Source: an uncultured Clostridia bacterium (GTDB taxonomy: Bacteria; Bacillota; Clostridia; TANB77; CAG-465). From it: a stretch of 64,000 nucleotides of DNA. Location of the stretch: contig CALXJI010000002.1 in the NCBI GenBank assembly GCA_944388585.1, forward strand, positions 186,001-250,000, given 5' to 3'. Made by a program: the position numbers and the translations under genes. The notes beneath the pieces were generated by a model. The model did not search any database, was not told the origin of the DNA, and saw only the letters and a list, made by a program, of their open reading frames with translations. Shown piece after piece: positions 34,080 through 43,043 of this stretch (position 1 is its first letter; each line of letters begins with the position of its first letter).

Positions 34080-34997
34080 CTAAACATTATTTAAAGAATC
34101 AGTAATATTAATAATATATCTTACAAAATATTCTAAGCTTTCTAACATATCTAAATTCTGCCTTGCTAAATCTTCATCTACATATAATTTCCCTTTACCT
34201 TTAAATTCCATATAATCATTATACTCAATAGCTACATATAGTACATTATTATATATAGAAAAACTAATTATGTTTCCAATTTTTTTATTTATTTCTAAAA
34301 CTCTTGCCATTACTCCTGGAGATAATACCTTTTTTATAGATACTTGATTCATAGAATATACATCGTATATTCTATCAAACTCAATATTATTCATTCTAAC
34401 AAGTTGAGTTTCAGCTTTATTTACATTATTAATCTGTTCTTTTTCCTTTATATTTTTTACTACGCGAAACTCATTGTCAAATTTAGTAGGGATATTTACA
34501 ATCGCAAATATTCCACAAAAATTTTCATCTAGACTTTTATCTACTACGCCATCATTTTCTTCAATATTCATTTTTTTAGTAATTATCTTACATACTTCTA
34601 TATCATATTTTCCAGATAATATTTTAAAATAATTGCTACAAAATATTTTATCATAATCTAAAAAAATCTTAGAATCCCCTATTTTTTCTAATAGTATTTT
34701 ATTATTGTTGTTATATTCTATATTTTGAAATTTTTCTTTTAGAACATATGGCACTATAACATTTTCATAAGTCTTGCCCTTTTTATTAATTGAAAATATA
34801 TTTAACGTTAAAAGTAAAATTATACATAAAATACATATTGTAACTATTAAGATCGATTCAAGATATATACCAACTATTCCCGCAATAATTGGTAAAATTA
34901 TTATATTTTTCAACAATTTAAATCTACCATTATCACGTTCAAACTTAACCTTTTGCTCTGGTGTAAGTTTCCTTTCTAACATATCATTAAGTTCCAT
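34080..34997 (-). CDS. DUF3137-like membrane protein
   Basis: A 305-residue protein with a soluble head, two membrane helices close together (about 30-49 and 52-71), and a cytoplasmic C-terminal domain with FCGIFAIVNIPTKFDNEFRV, typical of the DUF3137 family. Members resemble Galanin-like bacterial proteins of unknown job, sometimes tied to LemA. No lemA is visible nearby. The ATG at 34997 has GGGGGAG upstream. It is read away from the plus-strand pentapeptide gene, with divergent promoters between. Confidence 0.65.
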   Translation of the reverse strand: MELNDMLERKLTPEQKVKFERDNGRFKLLKNIIILPIIAGIVGIYLESILIVTICILCIILLLTLNIFSINKKGKTYENVIVPYVLKEKFQNIEYNNNNKILLEKIGDSKIFLDYDKIFCSNYFKILSGKYDIEVCKIITKKMNIEENDGVVDKSLDENFCGIFAIVNIPTKFDNEFRVVKNIKEKEQINNVNKAETQLVRMNNIEFDRIYDVYSMNQVSIKKVLSPGVMARVLEINKKIGNIISFSIYNNVLYVAIEYNDYMEFKGKGKLYVDEDLARQNLDMLESLEYFVRYIINITDSLNNV

Positions 34998-35089
34998 ATT
35001 TCTCCCCCAAAAAATATAGTATACTTTTTTTATGATTATACTATAAAAATTATCTAAATTCTACTTTTTTTATAATTATTTTATAAAAT

Positions 35090-35118
35090 TTGACAAACAG
35101 GTAAAAAATATATATACT
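35090..35118 (+). promoter_or_regulatory. promoter for the pentapeptide/M23 operon
   Basis: TTGACA (35090-35095) is followed after 17 bases by TATACT (35113-35118). The first start codon lies 24 bases downstream, with GGAGTGG between. Confidence 0.78.
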
Positions 35119-35142
35119 TATACTATTAAAGGAGTGGTTTTA

Positions 35143-35775
35143 ATGATTTCTCAACCTAAAATTCCGGATTCTTTAGATATAATTTATGGAATGGAAGAAT
35201 TTTTAGAATTTAATGATACAATAAAGGAATGTAATATACAAGACGATGTATTAAAAGACTTTTCATTAGATGAATTAATAATATCGTACTCTAAGGTCAA
35301 AAACGTCAATTTTTCAAATTCAAATTTACCAAAAGCTTATTTTAACGATGTAATATTTGAAAATTGTGATTTTTCTTTAGTAAACTTAGAAAAATCTACT
35401 TTTAAAAGAGTTGTATTTATAAACTGTAAATTTACTGGAACAGTACTTACAGGAACTTATTTTGATAATGTAAGTTTTAAAAATTCATATATGTTGGGAA
35501 TTATATTAAATGATAGTAATTTTATTAATGCTGAATTCATAGATTGTAATATGAAAGAAGCACAAATATCTAACATAACATTTAAAAATATTGATTTTAA
35601 TAAATGTGATCTTACTGAATCTAATTTTTCTAAAACTTCTATGAATGGTTTGGATTTAAGAAGCTGTGATATTTCTGGCATTGTATCATATCTTGAAGAT
35701 ATAAAAGGTGTTATTCTTACAAGTGAACAGAGTCTAACCTTCATTAAACTCTTAGGAATAACAATTATTGATTAA
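35143..35775 (+). CDS. Pentapeptide-repeat protein
   Basis: A 210-residue protein with about 20 tandem pentapeptide repeats (A/S)(D/N)(L/F)xx from residue 55 on: VNFSNSNLPKAYF, CDFSLVNLEKSTF, CKFTGTVLTGTYF, SNFINAEF, CDLTESNFSKTS. These fold into a right-handed quadrilateral beta-helix. Some members (Qnr, MfpA) mimic DNA and protect gyrase; most have no known job. The ATG at 35143 follows GGAGTGG. Its stop overlaps the start of an M23 peptidase gene (TAATG), so both are made together, an uncommon pairing. Confidence 0.87.
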   Translation: MISQPKIPDSLDIIYGMEEFLEFNDTIKECNIQDDVLKDFSLDELIISYSKVKNVNFSNSNLPKAYFNDVIFENCDFSLVNLEKSTFKRVVFINCKFTGTVLTGTYFDNVSFKNSYMLGIILNDSNFINAEFIDCNMKEAQISNITFKNIDFNKCDLTESNFSKTSMNGLDLRSCDISGIVSYLEDIKGVILTSEQSLTFIKLLGITIID

Positions 35776-36512
35776 TGGAAAATGATATTACTTATATAGG
35801 AATAGAACCAGAAAAAGAGCCAAATAAAAATTCAAACAAAGAAGTAGAAAAAGAAAAATTTAAAGCAAAAAAACATGGTATATCACTATCCAGATTTATA
35901 TCTAAAACTAAAAAAAGTATTATAAATAAAAAAGTATTAATTCTTCTATTAATTATATTAGTATTATATTTTTTTAATCCTGTAACTTTTTTACAAGAAA
36001 AGCTTGAACAAAAAAAAGAGTTTTATGCAAATTCAGAATCTCTAGAACTTTCTGCTGATGGCTTATGGGATTCAGTAGTATATGCTAGTGGGTATGATTA
36101 TTACAAAAACTGTAAAAACACAATGGTGGCACCTGCTGATGGACTTATAACATGTCAATATGACTTTGGGCACCAAGGAATTGACATAGCTTGTGAAAAA
36201 TATCAAGATAATATATACGCTACAGCAAATGGCTATGTTTGCTATGTTGGACATAATGAAAAATATGGTAATGATTTAATGATAGAGCATCAAATAAATG
36301 GAATAACAATTTATACATATTATGCTAATCTTTCAATTATACATGTTAATAATGGTGACTATGTTTATCAAAATCAAGTAATTGCTCAAGAAGGTGGTAA
36401 CCCAAATAAGCAAGCTGGTATATTAGATACTGACGGTCATCACTTACATTTTGAAATAAGAAAAGACAAGAATTCTGGTGGATTAAATCCTAATGTATTT
36501 ATAGTTAATTAA
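35775..36512 (+). CDS. M23-family peptidase, membrane-anchored
   Basis: A 245-residue protein with a charged cytoplasmic tail, one membrane helix (about 55-73) and an extracellular LytM/M23 domain with DFGHQGIDIACEK (His, Asp ligands), NLSIIHVNNGDYVYQNQVIA and HHLHFEIRK (HxH). The full zinc site is present, so it should cut peptidoglycan cross-bridges. The arrangement recalls SpoIIQ or its active homologues, but no SpoIIIAH-like partner is near. It is translationally coupled to the pentapeptide-repeat gene upstream, and a strong terminator follows. Confidence 0.87.
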   Translation: MENDITYIGIEPEKEPNKNSNKEVEKEKFKAKKHGISLSRFISKTKKSIINKKVLILLLIILVLYFFNPVTFLQEKLEQKKEFYANSESLELSADGLWDSVVYASGYDYYKNCKNTMVAPADGLITCQYDFGHQGIDIACEKYQDNIYATANGYVCYVGHNEKYGNDLMIEHQINGITIYTYYANLSIIHVNNGDYVYQNQVIAQEGGNPNKQAGILDTDGHHLHFEIRKDKNSGGLNPNVFIVN

Positions 36513-36517
36513 AAATA

Positions 36518-36546
36518 AAAAGATGCATTTAAAATGCATCTTTTTT
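36518..36546 (+). terminator. terminator after the M23 peptidase gene
   Basis: A perfect 13-bp stem (AAAAGATGCATTT/AAATGCATCTTTT) with a 1-base gap, followed by T, lies 6 bases past the stop. Confidence 0.88.
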
Positions 36547-36663
36547 CGTAGAGGTTGTTTATTCTTTAAATTTATGTCGTTCTTATATACATTTGTATTA
36601 TACTATAATTTTAATTAAAAAGCAAGTAAAAATAAAAATTTTATTACATTTAAATATAAAATA

Positions 36664-36718
36664 TTGTTTTTTTTAATAACATATATTATAATTGTTATTT
36701 ATTTGAATATATGTTATT
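36664..36718 (+). promoter_or_regulatory. promoter with 13-bp inverted repeat before the CNNM gene
   Basis: TTGTTT (36664-36669) and TATAAT (36687-36692) with 17-base spacing form the promoter. AATAACATATATT (36675-36687) and its exact reverse complement at 36706-36718 bracket the -10 box and likely start point, as an operator would. What binds is unknown. Confidence 0.5.
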
Positions 36719-36745
36719 ATATAAATTATAAAGGATGTTGATTAT

Positions 36746-37768
36746 ATGTTATTTAAAATTTTTATTCTTATAATTCTAATTTTATTAAATGGACTTTTTG
36801 CATCAACTGAGATGGCATTTGTATCATTAAATAAAATGGATTTATCCGAACAAATAAAAAAAGGAAACAAAAAATCTAAAAAAATAAAAAAATTATTAGA
36901 CAATTCAAGTGGATTCTTAGCAACAATACAAATATGTATTACACTTGCTGGTTTCCTTGCAAGTGCATTTGCTGCTGAAACTTTTGCAGAAGATATAGTT
37001 GCTGCTATAGCACCACATTTAAGTATATCTGTTTCTATACTTGAAACTGTTACAATTATACTTGTAACAATAATACTTTCATATTTTACTTTAATTTTTG
37101 GAGAGCTTGTTCCTAAAAAAATTGCTCTTGCTTATCCAAATAAAGTATCATACATGGTAGTAAATCTAATATATGCTTTAGAAAAAATACTATACCCTTT
37201 TGTAGCTTTCTTAACTTTTTCTACAAATTCAGTGTGTAAATTATTACATATAAAGCAGGAAAAAGAAGAAAAACTTACAGAAAAAGAAATAATAGCTATA
37301 ATATCTAAGGGACGAGAAGATGGAATTATAGATAATGAAGAGCAAAATTTATTATTAAATATATTCAAATTTGATGATACTACAGCAAAAGAAGTAATGA
37401 CACCAAGAGAGAAAATGGTTGCAGTTGACTGCTATACAAGTCAAAAAGTATTATTAAATGTTATAAAAAATAGTAAGTATTCAAGAATTCCTGTATACGA
37501 AGAAGATTTAGATGATATTATTGGTATTTTAGTAGTAAAAGATTTAATAATGCAATTTAGTAAAGAATCTAAATTTAATATAAAAAATCTAATACGCAAA
37601 CCTTTATTTGTAAATGCTGATGATAAAGTAGATGATATCTTTAGGACAATGCAAAAGGAAAAATATTCTATGGCTATTGTAAAGAGTGAAAACAAAACAG
37701 TAGGTCTTATAACACTTGAAGATGCCATAGAAGAAGTACTTGGAAACATATCAGATGAATATAACTAA
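36746..37768 (+). CDS. CNNM/HlyC-CorC family membrane protein with CBS pair
   Basis: A 340-residue protein of the CNNM/CorB group. The N-terminal DUF21 membrane domain starts ILILLNGLFASTEMAFVSLNK and has the signature TLIFGELVPKKIALAYP. A cytoplasmic CBS pair follows (about 205-335: MTPREKMVAVD, SRIPVYEEDLDDIIGILVVKDL, KTVGLITLEDAIEEVLGNI). The usual C-terminal CorC_HlyC domain is absent. Members take part in Mg2+/Co2+ or Na+-coupled metal export. It is monocistronic behind an inverted-repeat operator. Metal identity is inference. Confidence 0.88.
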   Translation: MLFKIFILIILILLNGLFASTEMAFVSLNKMDLSEQIKKGNKKSKKIKKLLDNSSGFLATIQICITLAGFLASAFAAETFAEDIVAAIAPHLSISVSILETVTIILVTIILSYFTLIFGELVPKKIALAYPNKVSYMVVNLIYALEKILYPFVAFLTFSTNSVCKLLHIKQEKEEKLTEKEIIAIISKGREDGIIDNEEQNLLLNIFKFDDTTAKEVMTPREKMVAVDCYTSQKVLLNVIKNSKYSRIPVYEEDLDDIIGILVVKDLIMQFSKESKFNIKNLIRKPLFVNADDKVDDIFRTMQKEKYSMAIVKSENKTVGLITLEDAIEEVLGNISDEYN

Positions 37769-37799
37769 AAAATAACCCAAATAATTGGGTTATTTTTAG
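37768..37799. terminator. bidirectional terminator
   Basis: A perfect 11-bp stem (AAATAACCCAA/TTGGGTTATTT) with a 4-base loop lies between the convergent CNNM and U32 genes, with A and T runs on either side. Confidence 0.88.
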
Positions 37800-37812
37800 T
37801 ATTTTGTTATTT

Positions 37813-39060
37813 TTATCTTTTTCTTCTTATTATTGTACCTGGAACTAATTCATATGGTATTTTTATTTTTACCTGTTGTCCTTTTATTCCAGGATTTATA
37901 GTTTCAATTTCTTTGTCATTTTTTACATCATATAACTTTTCTATTGTAAATTTACATTCATCTATAGTATTTGGCAGCAATATTTCAAGCTTATCTCCCA
38001 AAGATAATTTGTTTTTTATTTCAACAATATAAATATCATCTTTATCTTTTCTTATAACTCTTGCTCCATATTCATAATCTAAATTTTCACTTTTCCCATC
38101 AAAGTCATGTATATCTTGATTATTACTATCTGAAAAATAAAATTCAGATAATCCTCTAGTTTTTACTTTTTCAAGCTCTTTTAAATATTTTGTATAATCA
38201 TAATTTTCCTGCTTGCCCTTACTTTTTAGCATTTCATATTCATCAATAGCATTTCTATATGCTCTTACAACAGTGGCAAGATAATAATCTGTTTTTAATC
38301 TTCCCTCTATTTTTAAACTATCTACTCCCATATCAATAATTGTAGGAATTTGTTTTATTAAGCACATATCTTTAGATGAAAACAAATATGTTCCTTTTTC
38401 ATCATAATCTACATTTATTTTACTATCTGGATTATTTACTTCTTGTGCTGTAATTTTATATTGCCATCTACAAGGTTGTGCACAATCTCCTTGATTTGCA
38501 CATCTATTTGCAAGATACTTACTTAAATAACATCTTCCAGAATACGCATAGCAAATTGCACCATGTATAAACATTTCAACTTCTAAATCTTCAGGCTTAT
38601 TTTCCATTATATACTCTATTTGCTCTTTACTTAACTCACGAGAAAGAATTACTCTTTTTGCGCCAAATTCTCTCCAAAACATAGCAGAATGAAGACTTAC
38701 TGTATTTGCTTGTGTACTTATATGTATATCAATTTCAGGAGCTAGTTTTCTAATTTGCATAATTACTCCAGGATCACTTGCTATTATAGCATCCGCTTTA
38801 ACTTCTTTTAATCTTAAAATTTGCTCTTCTATCTCACCATAATCCTTATCATTAGCATATATATTTAATGCTACATATACCTTTTTACCTATGCTATGTG
38901 CATATTTAATAGTTTCTTCTAAAGAATCATCATTTAGCTCTGCTCTAGATCTTAATGATAGTTTCGCTGTTCCAGCATATACTGCATCTGCTCCATACAT
39001 AAAAGCAATCTTTGCTTTTTCTAAACTTCCTGCTGGAGCTAATAATTCTACTTTACTCAT
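37813..39060 (-). CDS. U32-family peptidase-like protein (RlhA/YrrO type)
   Basis: A 415-residue protein of the U32 family. KVELLAPAGSLEKAKIAFMYGADAVYAG opens the TIM-barrel, and GRCYLSKYLANRCANQGDCAQPCRW holds the conserved Cys cluster that binds an iron-sulfur centre in RlhA/TrhP-type enzymes. Those hydroxylate rRNA or tRNA at C2501 or U34; true peptidase activity is doubtful. VDSLKIEGRLKTDYYLATVV is also conserved. It overlaps the endonuclease IV gene by 8 bases, so the two are linked in translation. Confidence 0.87.
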   Translation of the reverse strand: MSKVELLAPAGSLEKAKIAFMYGADAVYAGTAKLSLRSRAELNDDSLEETIKYAHSIGKKVYVALNIYANDKDYGEIEEQILRLKEVKADAIIASDPGVIMQIRKLAPEIDIHISTQANTVSLHSAMFWREFGAKRVILSRELSKEQIEYIMENKPEDLEVEMFIHGAICYAYSGRCYLSKYLANRCANQGDCAQPCRWQYKITAQEVNNPDSKINVDYDEKGTYLFSSKDMCLIKQIPTIIDMGVDSLKIEGRLKTDYYLATVVRAYRNAIDEYEMLKSKGKQENYDYTKYLKELEKVKTRGLSEFYFSDSNNQDIHDFDGKSENLDYEYGARVIRKDKDDIYIVEIKNKLSLGDKLEILLPNTIDECKFTIEKLYDVKNDKEIETINPGIKGQQVKIKIPYELVPGTIIRRKR

Positions 39061-39916
39061 ATAAACTTCCTTTCATATTTAAATATATTTCTTTCATTTT
39101 CATAGCATCAATATCTTGACTCCCTGCAGATTCACAAATTATACGAGGCTCTAGATTCAAGGCTATTAATGCTTTACAAACATTTATATAATCTGGCCCA
39201 AATCCTTCATCTTCAAATCTTACATGACATTTTTCTCCACCATTTTTTGTATATTCCATATGTGAAAAATGTGCATGAAAATTTTTCATTCTATCAAATC
39301 CAAGCTCATCTATATACATTTTAAGCTCTTTTTTCCATAATTCATATGTATTAAGTATACCTATACTTCTTGCATACAAATGTCCAAAATCTATAGTTGG
39401 TATTAATCTTTTATCTACTTTACATAGCTTTATTATCTCTTTACTATCACCTAGTTGATTTATTTTTCCCATTGTTTCAGGGCAAACTGTTATATCTCCT
39501 AAATTTAAAGAATCTGCTCTATCTAGTGCTTTTTTTAATAATTCACATGCACTTTTTATAGCATACTTTCTATCAAGTCCAAGTAATGCACCAGCATGTA
39601 CAACTATTCTATCTGCACCCATAATTTTAGCTACCTTCATTGTATCAATTATATAATTTATTGTTTTTTCTTTTTTTACTTCATCTTGTGTAGATAGAGA
39701 AATATAATATGGTGCATGTACACTTAGAAGTATATTGTTCTTTTGAGCTTCTTCTTTTATTTTTTCTGCAAGCTTTTGAGACACTCTCACTCCTCTTGAA
39801 CATTGATATTCATATGCATCCAAATTCATATTTTTTAAATACTCAGGCATTTCATACGAATTTTTATGCTCAACATAAAAAGTATCTGTTCCGCCTGCAA
39901 CTCCAAATTTTACCAT
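39053..39916 (-). CDS. Endonuclease IV-like AP endonuclease (TIM barrel)
   Basis: A 287-residue xylose-isomerase-like TIM barrel close to Nfo/endonuclease IV: LSVHAPYYISL, DRIVVHAGAL, ICVCPETMGK-like TVCPETMGK, IPTIDFGHLYA, NFHAHFSHMEY and PRIICESAGS supply the His/Glu/Asp zinc ligands. It would cut the backbone 5' of abasic sites. Several ligands differ slightly from classic Nfo, so the name is given as endonuclease IV-like. ATG 39916 follows AGGTGA. It overlaps the U32 gene downstream. Confidence 0.85.
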   Translation of the reverse strand: MVKFGVAGGTDTFYVEHKNSYEMPEYLKNMNLDAYEYQCSRGVRVSQKLAEKIKEEAQKNNILLSVHAPYYISLSTQDEVKKEKTINYIIDTMKVAKIMGADRIVVHAGALLGLDRKYAIKSACELLKKALDRADSLNLGDITVCPETMGKINQLGDSKEIIKLCKVDKRLIPTIDFGHLYARSIGILNTYELWKKELKMYIDELGFDRMKNFHAHFSHMEYTKNGGEKCHVRFEDEGFGPDYINVCKALIALNLEPRIICESAGSQDIDAMKMKEIYLNMKGSLYE

Positions 39917-39969
39917 ATTTTCACCTATATTATTATACACTAGTTTACTTAAAAAGTAAATGTTAAACT

Positions 39970-40002
39970 AAAAATACACCTAAATGATTAATTTAGATGT
40001 AT
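39970..40002 (-). terminator. terminator at the end of the prepilin peptidase gene
   Basis: A 12-bp stem with one G-U pair (ATACATCTAAAT/ATTTAGGTGTAT on the minus strand) and a T run overlaps the stop codon. Confidence 0.75.
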
Positions 40003-40704
40003 GATTAATTTATCTATTATATTAAAATACATATCAATTATTTGATTTGCAGGTATTATCATAATAATTAAAGTACTTAATACAATAAAAGGTCCAAATG
40101 GTAAATATTCTTCTTTTTTCTTTGTTATAAAATTATATAATAAAAATAACAGACTAAATATTGCAGACATAAATATACTCATTATAATTACTACAATAAT
40201 AGCTTTAAATCCTATTAAAAAACCAATTGAAGCAAGTAATTTTATATCTCCCATTCCAAAGCCAGTTTTTTTACTAAATAATCCAAAAATTAAATTTACT
40301 AAATAGAAGAACATTCCTCCAGCTATAAGCCCTAAAATTGAAGATATAATATCCTCTTTTGAAAACAGCAAAACATTTTTAATTATCCCCATAAAAAGTA
40401 TAACAAAACATGAAGTATGCGGAATAATCATATACTTTATATCCATGCAAAAAGCAAGTAATAAAGCAAATATAGAAGGAACAAATATTATTAACTCTTT
40501 TACACCCACAAACTTTGAAACAATTTCAAAAATAATAAAAAATATAAATATAAAACTTATGTCTATATTTTTTATACTAAATCTATTTTTAAATTCACTA
40601 AAAGTAAAATCATTACCTTTATGAATAGCTGCACATTTTAAAAAATTAGATAAAATTACAGAAAATAATATAGCAATTAAAAAGAATATAATTATACTTT
40701 GCAT
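39988..40704 (-). CDS. A24-family prepilin peptidase
   Basis: A 238-residue membrane aspartyl peptidase with about seven helices. The catalytic Asp residues are in AFCMDIKYMIIP and GFGMGDIKLLASIGF (the GxGD signature). The N-terminal Cys-rich methyltransferase domain of PilD is absent, so this is a peptidase-only form as in TadV/ComC relatives. It should cut class III signal peptides of type IV pilins or Com pseudopilins, none of which is visible near. The start overlaps the end of yqeG by 13 bases. Confidence 0.83.
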   Translation of the reverse strand: MQSIIIFFLIAILFSVILSNFLKCAAIHKGNDFTFSEFKNRFSIKNIDISFIFIFFIIFEIVSKFVGVKELIIFVPSIFALLLAFCMDIKYMIIPHTSCFVILFMGIIKNVLLFSKEDIISSILGLIAGGMFFYLVNLIFGLFSKKTGFGMGDIKLLASIGFLIGFKAIIVVIIMSIFMSAIFSLLFLLYNFITKKKEEYLPFGPFIVLSTLIIMIIPANQIIDMYFNIIDKLIIHLN

Positions 40705-41264
40705 TTTGATAATTTTTCCTCTTTTTTATAATAATGATTAAGAATAATTTTTTCTATTGGTCTTTTTAACCTACTAACAAATATTTCTTTTTTATTTATT
40801 CGTTTTACTAAAATAGTTTTTATATTAAATCTATTTCCTCCCCAAATATCTGTAAATAGTTGATCTCCTATCATTAATATCTCATCTTTACTTATATCTG
40901 GAAATTCTAAACATACCTTTTTAAAAGCTTTAGTAGAAGGTTTAGATGCTTTATAAAAATATCTAACCCCTAACTCTTTTGCAATTCTTTTAACTACTTT
41001 TTGTGAAAAAGAATTACTGACAATATATAACTTTATATTTTTAGATTTCATAAACTTTATCCATTTTTTTATATCTTTTGAATATTTTCCCTTTGAATCT
41101 ATAATAGTATTATCCATATCCATTAGTATTAATTTTATACCTTCTTTTGAAATTAATTCATATGGAATATTTTCAACTTTTTCAAACACATAATTTGGAT
41201 AAAAATTTTTTAACATTGATTTTTTACTTTTTGTTTTTTGACCAATTACTACTTCTTTTTCCAT
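40692..41264 (-). CDS. yqeG: YqeG-family HAD IIIA phosphatase
   Basis: A 190-residue HAD-superfamily phosphatase: LILMDMDNTIIDSKG holds the nucleophile and acid Asp pair, LYIVSNSFSQKV motif II, KPSTKAFKK the Lys of motif III, and MIGDQLFTDIWGGNR motif IV. YqeG hydrolyses phosphatidylglycerophosphate in some bacteria. The ATG at 41264 has GTGAGG upstream. It overlaps the prepilin peptidase gene downstream. Often yqeG is followed by yqeH and aroE; not here. Confidence 0.9.
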   Translation of the reverse strand: MEKEVVIGQKTKSKKSMLKNFYPNYVFEKVENIPYELISKEGIKLILMDMDNTIIDSKGKYSKDIKKWIKFMKSKNIKLYIVSNSFSQKVVKRIAKELGVRYFYKASKPSTKAFKKVCLEFPDISKDEILMIGDQLFTDIWGGNRFNIKTILVKRINKKEIFVSRLKRPIEKIILNHYYKKEEKLSKCKV

Positions 41265-41374
41265 ATCTCAAGCCTCACTTTATACGTATATATTACTATA
41301 TTTATACCATTTTTGCAATAAATTTACTATTTTTATATAAAAAATGACTTATATGTTAAAATTTCACAAAGGAG

Positions 41375-41405
41375 CAAAAAAAAGAAACACAAAATTGTGC
41401 TTCTT
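41375..41405 (-). terminator. orphan minus-strand terminator
   Basis: AAGAAGCACAA/TTGTGTTTCTT (one mismatch) followed by eight T on the minus strand has the shape of an intrinsic terminator, but no minus-strand gene lies upstream of it before the plus-strand ATPase at 41552. It may be left from a lost gene. Confidence 0.6.
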
Positions 41406-41462
41406 AAACCATATTAAAAATTTTAATTTAATTCCACATAAAATTTATATATATATTCTTTG

Positions 41463-41507
41463 TTATTGACCATTTTTATGCAAAATAGTGTTAAAATTGG
41501 TCAATAA
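41463..41507. promoter_or_regulatory. 10-bp inverted repeat upstream of the broken ATPase gene
   Basis: TTATTGACCA (41463-41472) and TGGTCAATAA (41498-41507) are perfect inverted copies 25 bases apart. A TATAAT (41534-41539) follows, 13 bases before the start codon. The repeat may be an operator. Confidence 0.45.
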
Positions 41508-41551
41508 CTTGATTTTTTTAAAATATATAATACTATAATTATGGTGGTAAT

Positions 41552-42789
41552 ATGGAAAAAATATATAAAAGAGAAAATTATTTAAATAAAATTAGAGGAT
41601 TTTATAAAGATGATATGATTAAAGTTATATCTGGAATAAGGAGATGTGGTAAATCATTCTTTTTAAAATCAATTATTCAAGAACTATTAGAAAATGGTAT
41701 AAACAAAAAAGATATAATTTATATCGAATTAGATAAAAAGGAATATAAAGATATAAAAACATCAAAACAATTGGAAAAATTAATAGATAAAAAAATGATT
41801 GACGACGATTTTAAATATTTGTTTATTGACGAGATACAAAATGTTAAAGATTTTGAATCTTTAATTAACTCATATAGAGAAGAAGGAAATATATCTATTT
41901 TTATAACAGGTTCAAATTCTTACCTTTTGAGCGGCGAATTAGTAACAAAACTAACTGGTAGATATATTGAAATTGAAATAATGACACTTTCTTTTTATGA
42001 ATATGTAGATATGAAAAGATTTTTAAACAAGAGTGTCAATAAAAATATTTATCTTGAATTTGAAGAATATATTAGAAACGGTGGTTTTCCAAAATCCTTA
42101 TATTACGACAATTATGAGGAAAAAATAACTTATACATCTAGTGTTATAAATCAAATATTTAATAAAGATATAAAAGTAAGCAATAAAATTAAAGATAAGG
42201 CTTTGTTTGAAAGGATAGAAAAATTTATTATCAATAATTTTGGAGTAGTTATATCTATAAAAAATATATATAACTATTTAAAAAATGAAGTAAAGATAAA
42301 TGTAGATAGAAGAACTATAAAAAGATATTTAGATATTTAGATATTTTAGAAAAGGCTAAAATTATCTATTCTTGTGATTTATTTGATATAAAATCAAAAT
42401 CTGTTTTAAAAGGTAAAAAGAAATACTATTTAGCAGATTTAAGTATTTATTACTCACAAAATACTGACAATAGAATAAATTACGGACCAGTTCTTGAAAA
42501 TATAATGTATTCTTATTTAAAAAGCAAAAATTATAAACTTTCTGTAGGTTATATCAGAAAACTAGAATGTGACTTTATTGCTAGAGCAAATTATGATGAT
42601 TATTACTATATTCAAATTTCCAAAGATATTAGTAATAAAGATACTGAAGAACGAGAGTATAGACCATTTTATATGATTAAAGAATTATATCCAAGATATT
42701 TATTTACCATGGATTTATTACTTCAAAAAAGAGATGGTATAAAACATGAAAATATTGTTGATTTTATTTATAATAATAAGGTTTTATAA
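41552..42789 (+). pseudogene. AAA ATPase with DUF4143 domain, disrupted by an 8-bp duplication
   Basis: The first frame (41552-42340) reads as an AAA ATPase: GIRRCGKSFFLKSI (Walker A), FLFIDEIQNVKDFE-like YLFIDEIQNV (Walker B), FITGSNSYLLSGE and LTGRYIEIEI. It stops at DRRTIKRYLDI. Downstream, another frame goes on as LEKAKIIYSCDLFDIKSK and ends at 42789 with a DUF4143/nuclease-like C terminus (ECDFIARANYDDY). At 42326-42341 the 8-mer TATTTAGA is present twice in tandem; removing one copy gives KRYLDILEKAK in one open frame of about 410 codons. The family often sits in variable islands; its job is uncertain. A related intact gene is at 47.3-48.6 kb. Confidence 0.88.
42326..42341. repeat. 8-bp tandem duplication causing the frameshift
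   Basis: TATTTAGA is repeated directly (42326-42333 and 42334-42341), followed by the partial copy TATTTTAGA. Slipped-strand replication is the simplest source, and loss of one unit would restore the reading frame. Confidence 0.9.
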
Positions 42790-42857
42790 AAAATATTAAT
42801 CCACTAATTATTTTTTACAGCATTATCTTATTTGGCTGATTTTATATTGTTTTTTAA

Positions 42858-42893
42858 CAAAAAAACCAGCCAAGTTCTATTTCTTAGCTGATT
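42858..42893 (-). terminator. terminator downstream of tRNA-Leu
   Basis: On the minus strand AATCAGCTAAG pairs with CTTGGCTGGTT (two G-U pairs) around an 8-base loop and is followed by T. It lies 10 bases past the tRNA. Confidence 0.82.
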
Positions 42894-42902
42894 TAATTAT
42901 AT

Positions 42903-42991
42903 TGGTGGGAATGACCGGAATCGAACCGGTACGAGGTTTGACCCTCGCAGGATTTTAAGTCCTGTGCGTCTGCCAGTTCCGCCACACTCCC
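42903..42991 (-). tRNA. tRNA-Leu (anticodon UAA)
   Basis: The minus strand folds as a class II tRNA of 89 nt with encoded CCA. The acceptor stem GGGAGTG pairs with CATTCCC (one G-U). The D arm (GCGGAACTGGCAGACGC), an anticodon loop with TAA (GACTTAAAATCC), a long variable arm and the T arm (GGTTCGATTCC) are present. The long variable arm with UAA fits Leu. Confidence 0.96.
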
Positions 42992-43006
42992 GCTTGAACA
43001 GTTTTT

Positions 43007-43035
43007 ATTTTAACACTTTTGTTTTTAATTGTCAA
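43007..43035 (-). promoter_or_regulatory. promoter of tRNA-Leu
   Basis: On the minus strand a perfect TTGACA (43030-43035) is followed after 17 bases by TAAAAT (43007-43012), 15 bases before the mature 5' end. Confidence 0.82.
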
Positions 43036-43043
43036 TACTTTTT

